DNA of 64,000 nt. It comes from Ruminococcus sp. Marseille-P6503. Its GTDB lineage: Bacteria > Bacillota > Clostridia > Oscillospirales > Ruminococcaceae. The notes under the pieces were generated by a model, which was not told where the DNA came from, ran no database searches, and was given only the letters and a program-made list of their open reading frames with translations. Positions 40,457 to 48,065 of this stretch are shown in pieces; within the stretch, counting starts at the first letter, position 1, and each line of letters starts with the position of its first letter. A program made the translations under genes and the position numbers. The stretch spans positions 496,001 through 560,000 of the forward strand of contig NZ_UWPB01000002.1 of assembly GCF_900604945.1 (NCBI RefSeq), read 5' to 3'.

Positions 40457-41773
40457 ATGAAATACACGGAAAAAGAGGTTCTGCAGTTTGTTGAGGAAAA
40501 CGACGTTAAGTTTGTAAAGCTGATGTTCTGCGATATTTTCGGCTGTCTGAAAAACATTTCGATCATATCCAGCGATCTTCCTAAGGTTTTCGCTTCGGGA
40601 CTTGCCTTTGACGCTTCAAAGGTGGCAGGCTTTATGAACGTAACCGAGGGGGATCTGCTGCTGTATCCGGATCCCGACACTCTTTCTCTGCTGCCGTGGA
40701 GGCCTCAGCAGGGCAGGGTCGTAAGATTTTTCTGCAATATAAAGAACAGCGACGGAACTCCTTTCGATGGAGACGGACGGTTTTTCCTTAAAACGGCTAT
40801 GGACTACGCGAGATACAAGGGATATATTTTTCAGATAGGAACTTCATGCGAGTTCTATGTATTTGAAACCGACGAAAACGGTATGCCGACCAAAATACCC
40901 CACGATTATGCCGGATACTGCGACGTTGCCCCTGCCGACAGAGGAGAAAATCTGAGAAGGGATATATGCCTTACGATGGAGCAGATGGATATTGTTCCTG
41001 AAAGCTCCCGTCACGAGGCGGGGCCGGGACAGAACGAGATAGATTTCCAGTATTCAAACGCTCTCAACGCGGCGGATAACCTTGTTACCTTTAAAAACAT
41101 GGTAAAATCTATAGCGGCGAGAAACGGTATGTTCGCCTCGTTTATGCCCAAGCCTCTGCCTGACAAGTGCGGAAGCGGACTGCATATATATCTTTCCTGC
41201 ATTAAGAACGGAAAAAATATCTTCAGCACGAAAGGCGATTTTTCGTCTGACGCCAGGAGCATGATGGCGGGAGCGCTGCGCGAGATCCCCGCCATGACGC
41301 TGTTTATGAACAGCATCACAAATTCATATTCAAGGCTGGGCGAGCATCTTGCGCCTAAATACGTTACCTGGACTCATAAGAACTATGCCCAGCTTATGAG
41401 AGCGCCCGCAAAGGAAAGCGAGGAGAATGAGATAATCCTGCGCTCGGCGGACAATACCTGCAATCCTTATTTTGCTCTGGGTCTGCTTATCTATGCCTGT
41501 ATGAAAGGGCTTGAGGACTCGGAGGAGCTCTGCGAGCCGGCGGATTTTGATCTTCATAAGGCGGATAATGAAACGCTTGCCGGTTTTGAAAAGCTGCCTT
41601 GCTCGCTTGAAGAGGCGGTAAAACGCGCGGAGGACAGCGAATTTCTCAGGGAGCATCTTCCGGAGAGAGTGCTTGAAAGCTATATTTCAATGAAGAAAAG
41701 CGATTGGAGCGATTACATGAACGCTCAGGACAAGGAGATATATGAGTCGGTGAAATATTTCTACACGCTTTAA
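40457..41773 (+). CDS. glnA: glutamine synthetase type I
   Basis: A 438-residue GlnA that condenses glutamate and ammonia with ATP. Seen are KFVKLMFCDIFG (N-terminal beta-grasp), GPGQNEIDF (metal and ammonia site), and NSYSRLGEHLAPKYVTW (ATP/glutamate site, variant of the usual NSYKRL). No adenylylation loop of the GlnA3600 type is evident, which fits the Firmicutes alpha group. Paired with the split glutamate synthase it completes the GS-GOGAT cycle. It is followed by an ANTAR regulator. Confidence 0.93.
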   Translation: MKYTEKEVLQFVEENDVKFVKLMFCDIFGCLKNISIISSDLPKVFASGLAFDASKVAGFMNVTEGDLLLYPDPDTLSLLPWRPQQGRVVRFFCNIKNSDGTPFDGDGRFFLKTAMDYARYKGYIFQIGTSCEFYVFETDENGMPTKIPHDYAGYCDVAPADRGENLRRDICLTMEQMDIVPESSRHEAGPGQNEIDFQYSNALNAADNLVTFKNMVKSIAARNGMFASFMPKPLPDKCGSGLHIYLSCIKNGKNIFSTKGDFSSDARSMMAGALREIPAMTLFMNSITNSYSRLGEHLAPKYVTWTHKNYAQLMRAPAKESEENEIILRSADNTCNPYFALGLLIYACMKGLEDSEELCEPADFDLHKADNETLAGFEKLPCSLEEAVKRAEDSEFLREHLPERVLESYISMKKSDWSDYMNAQDKEIYESVKYFYTL

Positions 41774-41862
41774 AGCCGCGCCGGAAAACGGGAAATACAT
41801 AGCAGGCAAGGGTCTGCGGATAATAAAGGTTATCGTTTTAAAGCGGGAGGAGGTGCGCCGAT

Positions 41863-42435
41863 ATGGACAGGGTTCTTGTCGTTTCAAGCAGTGAAAAGGC
41901 TACCGCGGCTATAGTAAGCATGGTCAGGGAGGCGTTTCCTGCCTGCGGACAGTCGGTAGTCGGTTCAGGAATAGAGGCAAGGCGGATCGCGGCGGAAAAC
42001 AACTATGACGCGGTTATTATAAATTGTCCCTTGTCTGACGAATACGGAAACGAGCTGGCGGAGCTTTTTACGGAATCGTCTATGGCGAGCTGCATAATGA
42101 TAGTAAAGGCTGAAACCGCCGACGCGGTAAGCGAGCGGGTGGAGGATATGGGAGTTATGGTTATTCCCAAGCCTCTGAGCAGGCAGCTGTTTTTTCAGAT
42201 GATGAAATTCGTAAACGCCTCAAGAAGGCGTATGCTGGGCATACAGCATGAGAATATAAAGCTTCACAAAAAGCTGGAGGAAATAAGAAACGTCAACAGA
42301 GCGAAGCTTGCGCTTATGCAGTATCTCAGCTTTACGGAGCAGCAGGCGCACAGATATCTTGAGAAGCAGGCAATGGATCTTCGGATAACGAAAAACGAGG
42401 TAGCGCTTAAGGTAATAAAAATGTACGAAAATTGA
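41863..42435 (+). CDS. ANTAR-domain response-regulator-like antiterminator
   Basis: A 190-residue protein: residues 1-120 receiver-like, a coiled linker, then an ANTAR RNA-binding domain (about 135-190, KLALMQYLSFTEQQAHRYLEKQAM). The usual phospho-acceptor Asp is Asn in VIINCPLSDEYG, so the receiver is probably not phosphorylated. ANTAR proteins bind paired hexaloop hairpins to stop transcription termination. Its place after glnA matches the clostridial glnA-nitR arrangement, so nitrogen-dependent control of glnA or the glt operon is likely. Site GGGAGGAGGTG. Confidence 0.85.
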   Translation: MDRVLVVSSSEKATAAIVSMVREAFPACGQSVVGSGIEARRIAAENNYDAVIINCPLSDEYGNELAELFTESSMASCIMIVKAETADAVSERVEDMGVMVIPKPLSRQLFFQMMKFVNASRRRMLGIQHENIKLHKKLEEIRNVNRAKLALMQYLSFTEQQAHRYLEKQAMDLRITKNEVALKVIKMYEN

Positions 42436-42490
42436 ATGTGTGCAAAATGTTAAAATACAGCCGCTATATTGTTAATTTCAGAAAAATCCG

Positions 42491-42519
42491 TTGCAATTCC
42501 GGAGCAAAGATAGTATAAT
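42491..42519 (+). promoter_or_regulatory. promoter of fba
   Basis: TTGCAA 42491-42496, 17-nt spacer, TATAAT 42514-42519. Confidence 0.6.
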
Positions 42520-42560
42520 ATATTTGTTGTTTCAAAAAGCAAAACGAAAGGGTGTTTAAT

Positions 42561-43424
42561 ATGTTGGTTTCAACTAAGGAAATGATGGCTAAGGCTGTTG
42601 AGGGACACTACGCTGTAGGTCAGTTCAACATCAACAATCTTGAGTGGACAAAGGCAATACTGCTTACCGCTGAGGAGCTTAAATCACCTGTAATTCTCGG
42701 AGTATCCGAGGGCGCCGGAAAATATATGTGCGGCTACAAGACTGTAGTAGGCATGGTGAACGGAATGCTGGAGGAGCTTAACATTACGGTTCCAGTCGCT
42801 CTTCACCTTGACCACGGCTCTTTCGAGGGCGCAAAGGCCTGCATAAATGCCGGATTCTCATCTATCATGTTTGACGGCTCTCATTATCCTATTGAAGAAA
42901 ACATTGCAAAGACAACAGCTCTTGTAAACACCTGTGACGTTTTAGGTATATCGCTTGAGGCCGAGGTCGGCTCAATCGGCGGAGAAGAGGACGGAGTTAT
43001 CGGAGCCGGCGAGTGCGCTGATCCTGACGAGTGCAAGATGATCGCTGATCTGGGCGTTACGATGCTCGCTGCCGGAATCGGTAATATTCACGGCAAATAT
43101 CCTGAGAACTGGGCCGGACTTTCCTTTGAAACTCTGGCGGCAGTCAAGGAGAAGGTAGGAGATATGCCTCTGGTTCTTCACGGCGGCACAGGAATTCCTG
43201 CCGACATGATCAAAAAGGCTATTTCGCTCGGCGTTGCAAAGATCAACGTAAACACTGAGTGTCAGCTTGCTTTTGCCGCCGCTACAAGAGAGTATGTAGA
43301 AGCGGGCAAGGATCTGCAGGGCAAGGGCTTCGACCCGAGAAAGCTTCTGGCTCCGGGATTTGAGGCTATCAAGGCGACAGTAAAGGAAAAGATGGAGCTG
43401 TTCGGCTCTGTAGGGAAGGCTTGA
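42561..43424 (+). CDS. fba: class II fructose-1,6-bisphosphate aldolase
   Basis: A 287-residue zinc aldolase of glycolysis. Zinc site HLDHGSFEGA, glycine-rich EAEVGSIGGEEDG, phosphate-binding HGGTGIP and KINVNTECQLAF. ATG 42561 is preceded by AAAGGGTG; GTG 42552 is within that site and is rejected. Codon use is the most biased in the window (many preferred codons), in line with high expression. Confidence 0.93.
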   Translation: MLVSTKEMMAKAVEGHYAVGQFNINNLEWTKAILLTAEELKSPVILGVSEGAGKYMCGYKTVVGMVNGMLEELNITVPVALHLDHGSFEGAKACINAGFSSIMFDGSHYPIEENIAKTTALVNTCDVLGISLEAEVGSIGGEEDGVIGAGECADPDECKMIADLGVTMLAAGIGNIHGKYPENWAGLSFETLAAVKEKVGDMPLVLHGGTGIPADMIKKAISLGVAKINVNTECQLAFAAATREYVEAGKDLQGKGFDPRKLLAPGFEAIKATVKEKMELFGSVGKA

Positions 43425-43473
43425 TTTAAAGCTCAGGCTGTTTTTCAGCGGAACTTTCCGAGAAAATATAATA

Positions 43474-43514
43474 CGAGTGTAACCTAGACCACCACTCGAA
43501 AATAAAAACAAGGA
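43474..43514 (+). promoter_or_regulatory. preQ1 riboswitch (class I, type 2-like)
   Basis: Stem CGAGTG (43474-43479) and CACTCG (43493-43498), loop with TAACCTAGACCAC, then an A-rich tail AAAATAAAAAC that runs into the ribosome site AAGGAG. This is the compact preQ1-I layout, in which ligand binding hides the ribosome site. Location before a queT gene supports it strongly. Confidence 0.85.
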
Positions 43515-43523
43515 GAAATCTGT

Positions 43524-44036
43524 ATGGAGATTTTTAATTCGCGCCGTATTACCAATATAGGCGTTGTTGCGGCAATTTATGTAGTTATAACCCTTGTCGG
43601 AGGCGGACTTGCCTACGGACAGGTTCAGTTCAGGGTATCTGAAGCGCTGGTGCTTCTGTGCTTTTTCAACAAGGATTATATCCTGTCGATGTCTATCGGG
43701 TGCTTTATAGCTAATCTGTTCAGCACTGTAGGTTTGATCGACACGGTTGTGGGAACGGCTGCAACGATTATCTCCGTGGCGCTGATATATGTATGCAGAA
43801 ACAGATTGAATCTGTTTGCGGTTTCGCTTTTCCCAGTATTGTTTAACGCGGTATTTGTGGGAGCGGAGCTGAAGTTTGTAGCGAATCTGCCGTTCTTTGC
43901 AAGCGCGGCGGGGGTTGCGTTGGGCGAATTTGTATGCGTATCGGTTTTAGGCGTTGTGCTAATAAGGGCTTTGTCAAAGAACAAACGCTTTATGAAGCTT
44001 ATCATGGCGGGACACAATGCTGATTCACTTAGTTAA
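43524..44036 (+). CDS. queT: QueT-family queuosine-precursor ECF transporter S component
   Basis: A 170-residue membrane protein with five to six helices; motif GGLAYGQVQFRVSEAL is typical of QueT. It takes up preQ1 or queuine with a shared ECF energy module, which is not in this window. Translation is likely shut off by the riboswitch when preQ1 is ample. Confidence 0.92.
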   Translation: MEIFNSRRITNIGVVAAIYVVITLVGGGLAYGQVQFRVSEALVLLCFFNKDYILSMSIGCFIANLFSTVGLIDTVVGTAATIISVALIYVCRNRLNLFAVSLFPVLFNAVFVGAELKFVANLPFFASAAGVALGEFVCVSVLGVVLIRALSKNKRFMKLIMAGHNADSLS

Positions 44037-44071
44037 CTGGGGCAGGCAATAGTTTGTCCTTGTATAAATCG

Positions 44072-44116
44072 CTCGAATTTTCTTTGAAGATTCGGTGTCT
44101 TGAAAGAAAATTCGAG
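44072..44116 (+). terminator. hairpin after queT
   Basis: CTCGAATTTTCTTT (44072-44085) is fully complementary to AAAGAAAATTCGAG (44103-44116); an AT-rich tail follows. Confidence 0.6.
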
Positions 44117-44139
44117 ATGATTTTATTTTAAATTTATAT

Positions 44140-44178
44140 GCGGATATGGCGGAATAGGCAGACGCGCTGGCTTCAGGT
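44140..44178 (+). repeat. 5' half of tRNA-Leu(CAG), broken in the anticodon loop (older attL)
   Basis: These 39 nt are identical to positions 1-39 of the intact tRNA-Leu at 47909, ending in TTCAGGT. The next 12 nt differ, then GTGTAAAAAAT follows at the same distance as in the second half-copy at 47747. It looks like the left junction of an earlier element of the same family. Confidence 0.85.
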
Positions 44179-44332
44179 TTCGTCATGTCAGTGTAAAAAA
44201 TTATAAATGTTTTAAGACCCATAGCCGGGTCTTTTTTGTTATTTAGTTTGGTTGGGTCTTATCGTAGCTGAAAGCTGCTTAGTATGCGTTTTTTCCTTAC
44301 GGATTTTTGTATTGTTACTGTATTTGATGAAG

Positions 44333-44866
44333 TTATAACGCTGTCCCTTTCTTTGGCACAAAAAACGAGGACATATCTGCATTTTCCAGTGTAAGCAGCT
44401 GCACCTTTTTCTCAATGCCGCCGGCATATCCTGTTAAGCTTCCGTTTGTACCGACAACACGATGGCATGGAATAATAAGGGAAATGGAATTATGTCCCAC
44501 AGCGCCGCCGACAGCCTGTGCGGACATTTTAGAAAGTCCTTTCTGTTTCGCTATTATTTCCGCAATCTCGCCGTAGGTCATTGTTTTTCCAAAGGGAATG
44601 GTCAGCATAATTTCCCATACCGCTTTACGAAACGGTGTTGTCTGCATGTACAGCGGCGGCGTAAAATCAGGCGCTTTACCGTTAAAGTAAATATCCAGCC
44701 AACGGGCAGACTGTTCAAATATCGGCAAACCTTTTTCCTCGTATTTTTCTTCGAGCGTATCTCCAAAATATTTCTGTCCGTCAAACCAAAGCCCTGTGAG
44801 TTCTGTTCCGTTACTGGAGAGTGTAATACCGCCCAAAGGCGAGTTGTAATGATATGTATAGGTCAT
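44333..44866 (-). CDS. ogt: methylated-DNA-[protein]-cysteine S-methyltransferase
   Basis: About 177 residues. Suicide repair enzyme removing O6-methylguanine; active site IPCHRVV with the acceptor Cys, plus MTYGEIA and the DNA-binding helix QAVGGAVGHN. ATG 44866 follows GGAGGTATAAACTT, better than ATG 44890. Last gene of a four-gene alkylation-repair operon; equal to the C-terminal domain of Ada. Confidence 0.93.
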   Translation of the reverse strand: MTYTYHYNSPLGGITLSSNGTELTGLWFDGQKYFGDTLEEKYEEKGLPIFEQSARWLDIYFNGKAPDFTPPLYMQTTPFRKAVWEIMLTIPFGKTMTYGEIAEIIAKQKGLSKMSAQAVGGAVGHNSISLIIPCHRVVGTNGSLTGYAGGIEKKVQLLTLENADMSSFFVPKKGTAL

Positions 44867-44870
44867 AAGT

Positions 44871-45224
44871 TTATACCTCCAAATATTCATCAGAGTCCGC
44901 AGGCGCTTGCGTTCTGTCGGTAATTGTATAGATGCGGACAGGCGTTACAACTGTGATTTTGTAATCTGCAAAATCATTCATTCTCCCGTGCTTTTGCGCC
45001 ATACGGTGTGCGGCAAGATTGCGCCATTTTGAAACGCATTCTTCATTTTCCCATATTGACATACTAAGTAATTTCCCCTCTGTAGCAAGGGAAGAAAAAC
45101 GCTCGGATCGAATAAATCCTTCCGCTTTTGCAAGGCTGTCTTTCAGTGAGCCCGCCATTTTCAAATAATCTTCCATTCTTCCGTTTTTTACAGTTACCTC
45201 AAATAATACGATGATATTACTCAT
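44871..45224 (-). CDS. antibiotic-biosynthesis-monooxygenase (ABM) domain protein
   Basis: A 117-residue dimeric alpha/beta-barrel (ABM/DUF3291-like) protein, with IVLFEVTVKNGRMEDYLK and a central SIWENEECVSKWRN. Members include haem-degrading and quinol monooxygenases; role here unknown. It starts right at the Ada-domain stop (ATGTAAATG), so it is translationally coupled inside the repair operon. Confidence 0.78.
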   Translation of the reverse strand: MSNIIVLFEVTVKNGRMEDYLKMAGSLKDSLAKAEGFIRSERFSSLATEGKLLSMSIWENEECVSKWRNLAAHRMAQKHGRMNDFADYKITVVTPVRIYTITDRTQAPADSDEYLEV

Positions 45225-45464
45225 TTACATTTCCTCCTGCTGTGTTTGGGTGACAAGTTCCGGTTTACATCTTTTACAAGGACGGTATCCCTTTTCTATT
45301 GCTTCTTCCATCGTATCAAAAAATACAATATTCTTTTCCAATGGTATCCTTGCGGGGCAGCCCGGCCGGCATACTATTTTTGTTGTTTTCACACCAAAAA
45401 TAAACTTACCGTCATAAGACTTGTCCCGATTTTGAATTGCTTGCAGCTTTTCCTTTTTGTCCAC
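45225..45464 (-). CDS. stand-alone Ada N-terminal zinc-binding domain
   Basis: A 79-residue protein equal to the N-domain of E. coli Ada. Four Cys: Cys32 and Cys36 in VCRPGCPAR, Cys63 and Cys66 in PCKRCKPE. In Ada the first Cys accepts methyl groups from phosphotriesters and turns the protein into an activator. The AraC-like DNA-binding part usually fused to it is absent, but a separate AraC gene is divergent at 46234. Overlaps alkA by 53 nt in another frame. Confidence 0.88.
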   Translation of the reverse strand: MDKKEKLQAIQNRDKSYDGKFIFGVKTTKIVCRPGCPARIPLEKNIVFFDTMEEAIEKGYRPCKRCKPELVTQTQQEEM

Positions 45465-46110
45465 TTTTCTTGTTCTCCTTTTTAGGGGCGTAGTCTTTCA
45501 TTTCGGGAATCGCACCGCCTGCCACCGCCCAAAAGTACAGGCTTGCCACACTGCAATAGGGGCTTAATCTTCTGCGGTATTTGTCAAATAGCTTTCGGTC
45601 AATTTTCCTATGGTGATACACCATACGCATACCACGCAGAATCGCTAAATCTCCGTAGCTGAAAACATTCGGACGCTGCATACAAAAAAGCAAAATCATT
45701 TCGGCAGTCCAGACGCCGATTCCTTTTAACCCTGTCAATTCGGTTATTGCCTCATCGTCAGATTTATTCCAAATGCCCTGTAAATCAAAAGCACCGATTT
45801 TTACTTTAACAGCAAAATCCGTAATATACTCTGCTTTTTTAAAAGTCATTCCAAGAGACTGTAAGCGATCTATTCCGGCGGCAAGAATGGTATCGGCATT
45901 CACAGCGCTAAAATCATCTTGCATTCTCTGCCAGATTGTCGCCTGCGCTTTTGTAGAAATCTGCTGACCGATGATGTGATGTACAACCGAAGAAAACAAA
46001 TCGTTATCCACTTCACGTTCAATCTTTCCGACTTTGTTAATCACTTTTGCAAGACGTTTATCCTTTTGCTTTAAATATTCGATTGCGCTTTCATCATATT
46101 GAAAATACAC
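45412..46110 (-). CDS. alkA: DNA-3-methyladenine glycosylase II, HhH-GPD
   Basis: A 232-residue glycosylase that excises alkylated purines. HhH motif LTGLKGIGVWTAEMIL, catalytic Asp in FSYGDLAILRGM, and QQIS of the entry helix. GTG start 46110 after AGGAGGTGCAAAC. The basic C-terminal tail (about 210-232) overlaps the Ada-domain gene. First gene of the operon alkA, Ada N-domain, ABM, ogt. Confidence 0.9.
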   Translation of the reverse strand: MYFQYDESAIEYLKQKDKRLAKVINKVGKIEREVDNDLFSSVVHHIIGQQISTKAQATIWQRMQDDFSAVNADTILAAGIDRLQSLGMTFKKAEYITDFAVKVKIGAFDLQGIWNKSDDEAITELTGLKGIGVWTAEMILLFCMQRPNVFSYGDLAILRGMRMVYHHRKIDRKLFDKYRRRLSPYCSVASLYFWAVAGGAIPEMKDYAPKKENKKSGQKGKAASNSKSGQVL

Positions 46111-46126
46111 GTTTGCACCTCCTGTC

Positions 46127-46155
46127 TTGACTTAGCGATTGACTTGTAATATAAT
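46127..46155 (+). promoter_or_regulatory. promoter of AraC-type regulator
   Basis: TTGACT 46127-46132, 17-nt spacer, TATAAT 46150-46155, in the divergent region between alkA and the AraC gene. Confidence 0.6.
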
Positions 46156-46233
46156 AATATCATAATTTGAGACGTTATAATATTAAAATATCGCCTAAAA
46201 TCATCATAATATATCCAAAAGAGGTGTGTCGAA

Positions 46234-47130
46234 ATGGGAGACGCAAAAAAGGATTATATAAACTCGGTTAATTTAAAGGCTGATTCGGATTTTCCCTACC
46301 TTGTGCTTGATGTTATTAACGACCAAAGCTATCCGAGAAATCCCGGCTTTCAGGTTATGCACTGGCATGAGGATTTACAATTCATTTATGTTCTTGACGG
46401 TGAAATCGAAATAAAAACATTAGATACATCAGTACAGATAAATAAAGGCAGCGGTATTTTTATCAATAAAAATGTGATACATCTTGTTAATAAAAAGACT
46501 TCTTCCTGTCACTACAATAGTTTTATTTTCCCCGATTATTTTCTTAAATTTTATTTCGGTAGTCCCGCATCTGCTTTTGTTGAACGCATTGCAGGCAAAG
46601 ATGAATTACCGATATGTTGCTTTCCGAAAGAAATGGATTGGTGCAAATCTATTTTATCTGCCCTTTCCCGCCTTGCAGACCTTGAAAACAGAAAAACCGA
46701 ATTTTATGTCTATCAAGCGCTTTGTCTGCTCTCCACACTTTGGCTTGAAGTATGCAAAAATATTCAAGTACCAAGCAAAAACATCGATATCGTTATGGGT
46801 GTTCGTATGCAAAAATTTTTACGGTATATAAGCGAACATTACGAAGAAGATATTTCTCTTGATAGGCTGTCAAAGAGTGCAAATGTCAGCAAATCGGAAT
46901 GTCTGCGGTGTTTTAAGGCAAGTATGCAGACAACCCCTTACAGATATCTAACAGAATACAGGCTTTCTAAGGCAGCCGAACTGCTGAAAAACTCTGATGA
47001 GCCGATAGGAACTATAGCCGACAGAGTAGGCTTTCGGCAAATCAGCCATTTCGGAAAGCGTTTTAAGGAAAAAACAGGGCTTTCACCGAGAGATTATCGA
47101 AAGAAAAAGGTAACGCTTTTAGAGACATAA
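46234..47130 (+). CDS. AraC-family transcriptional regulator with cupin sensor
   Basis: A 298-residue regulator: N-terminal cupin (about 30-120, MHWHEDLQFIYVLDGEIEI in part), then two HTH motifs (ISLDRLSKSANVSKSECLRCF and IGTIADRVGFRQISHFGKRF, in parts). Divergent from alkA. It could be the split-off activator half of an Ada system, but its cupin suggests a small-molecule ligand instead. Confidence 0.85.
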   Translation: MGDAKKDYINSVNLKADSDFPYLVLDVINDQSYPRNPGFQVMHWHEDLQFIYVLDGEIEIKTLDTSVQINKGSGIFINKNVIHLVNKKTSSCHYNSFIFPDYFLKFYFGSPASAFVERIAGKDELPICCFPKEMDWCKSILSALSRLADLENRKTEFYVYQALCLLSTLWLEVCKNIQVPSKNIDIVMGVRMQKFLRYISEHYEEDISLDRLSKSANVSKSECLRCFKASMQTTPYRYLTEYRLSKAAELLKNSDEPIGTIADRVGFRQISHFGKRFKEKTGLSPRDYRKKKVTLLET

Positions 47131-47152
47131 AAGCCTATTCCTAACATCAAAA

Positions 47153-47188
47153 GCAGAGCAGGTAAGATAATCTTCCTACCTGCTCTGC
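47153..47188 (+). terminator. inverted repeat after AraC gene
   Basis: GCAGAGCAGGTA (47153-47164) is fully complementary to TACCTGCTCTGC (47177-47188); no clean T-run follows. Confidence 0.6.
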
Positions 47189-47210
47189 CTCTGTGCTCAT
47201 AAGCGTTACA

Positions 47211-47430
47211 TTAGTTATAAATTAGTTCGTTATTTACAATCTCCCTCTCACACGCCCGTATGTTATTCATTCTTCCTGTCCATTCTAAGGCGTTTTCCGC
47301 CTTTAGCTGCTCCGTGATACCCTGTGCCTGTTTCATCTGCTCTGTAAGCGTTTCAAAGCGTCCCTGTGCATGTCTGTCAATGTCGGCAAGCTAACTGTTC
47401 AGCTTACCGTTTGTCAGAAGCGTAATTAGT
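47211..47430 (-). pseudogene. TnpV-type transposon protein remnant
   Basis: The minus strand reads TNGKLNS, a TAG stop (plus positions 47391-47393), then LADIDRHAQGRFETL and WTGRMNNIRACEREIV, ending in LIYN. This is the C-terminal half of the TnpV protein found on clostridial transposons, truncated at its N-terminus and interrupted by a stop. Confidence 0.7.
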
Positions 47431-47648
47431 CTGTGGGAGTTGCGAAAGATTTAAACGGTTAACATAAAAGTCTATTGCTTTTTAAATCAAAATCGCTTAT
47501 AATTTGAGTCGGAAGATATTGTATTCACAGTCACTTAGCGAGTGTTGTCAACGCCGATAAAAATGATAACATTAGCTCATATAGTAAGGATAATATGGAT
47601 ATTCTCTTTTCCCCAAAAAGTAAGTGCTGTTGCCGTGCAAAAAAGTGC

Positions 47649-47677
47649 TTGACAATTTAGCGGAAGTGTGATATAAT
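47649..47677 (+). promoter_or_regulatory. promoter of the tRNA-Leu locus
   Basis: TTGACA 47649-47654, 17-nt spacer, TATAAT 47672-47677, about 70 nt upstream of the broken 5' half; no equally good promoter precedes the intact tRNA at 47909. Confidence 0.65.
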
Positions 47678-47746
47678 AGTTTATGTTGATTATGAGATGG
47701 TTTCAACGTTTTGAATTTAAGCCGTAAAAAAATCAAGTTCATGTAT

Positions 47747-47785
47747 GCGGATATGGCGGAATAGGCAGACGCGCTGGCTTCAGGT
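47747..47785 (+). repeat. 5' half of tRNA-Leu(CAG), attL of the 11-kb element
   Basis: Identical to the first 39 nt of the intact tRNA and ending at TTCAGGT in the anticodon loop. The following DNA (AGAGTTACGTCTGTG...) resembles the flank of the 44140 half-copy. Together with the 3' half at 58861 it accounts for one complete tRNA gene split by an insertion. Confidence 0.88.
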
Positions 47786-47908
47786 AGAGTTACGTCTGTG
47801 TAAAAAATGGTTTCGCTGTTCATTACAGCATATTTTGTGGAACAACTTGTAAAAGTCCATCTCGGTTTTGAATCTGAGCTGAGTAAAAATTTCAGATTCA
47901 TAATATGT

Positions 47909-47995
47909 GCGGATATGGCGGAATAGGCAGACGCGCTGGCTTCAGGTGCCAGTCGGGGAAACTCGGTGCAGGTTCAACTCCTGTTATCCGCACCA
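47909..47995 (+). tRNA. tRNA-Leu (anticodon CAG), CCA encoded
   Basis: Acceptor stem GCGGATA/TATCCGC, D arm, anticodon stem CTGGC with loop TTCAGGT and GCCAG, a long class-II variable arm (TCGGGGAAACTCGG), T arm GCAGGTTCAACTCCTGT and encoded CCA. Anticodon CAG reads CUG. It lies 123 nt inside the integrated element and is probably transcribed from the promoter at 47649 through the broken 5' half. Confidence 0.95.
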
Positions 47996-48065
47996 ACGAC
48001 AAAAAAGGCTGTAAGCAAATAAGAGCTTACAGCCTTTAAATTATGCAGTTTTGGATTCATCAGTT

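Noticed and set aside
43461-43479. TATAAT at 43467-43472 as the queT promoter
   Set aside because: A start about 7 nt downstream would remove the 5' strand of the riboswitch stem, so queT is more likely read from farther upstream.
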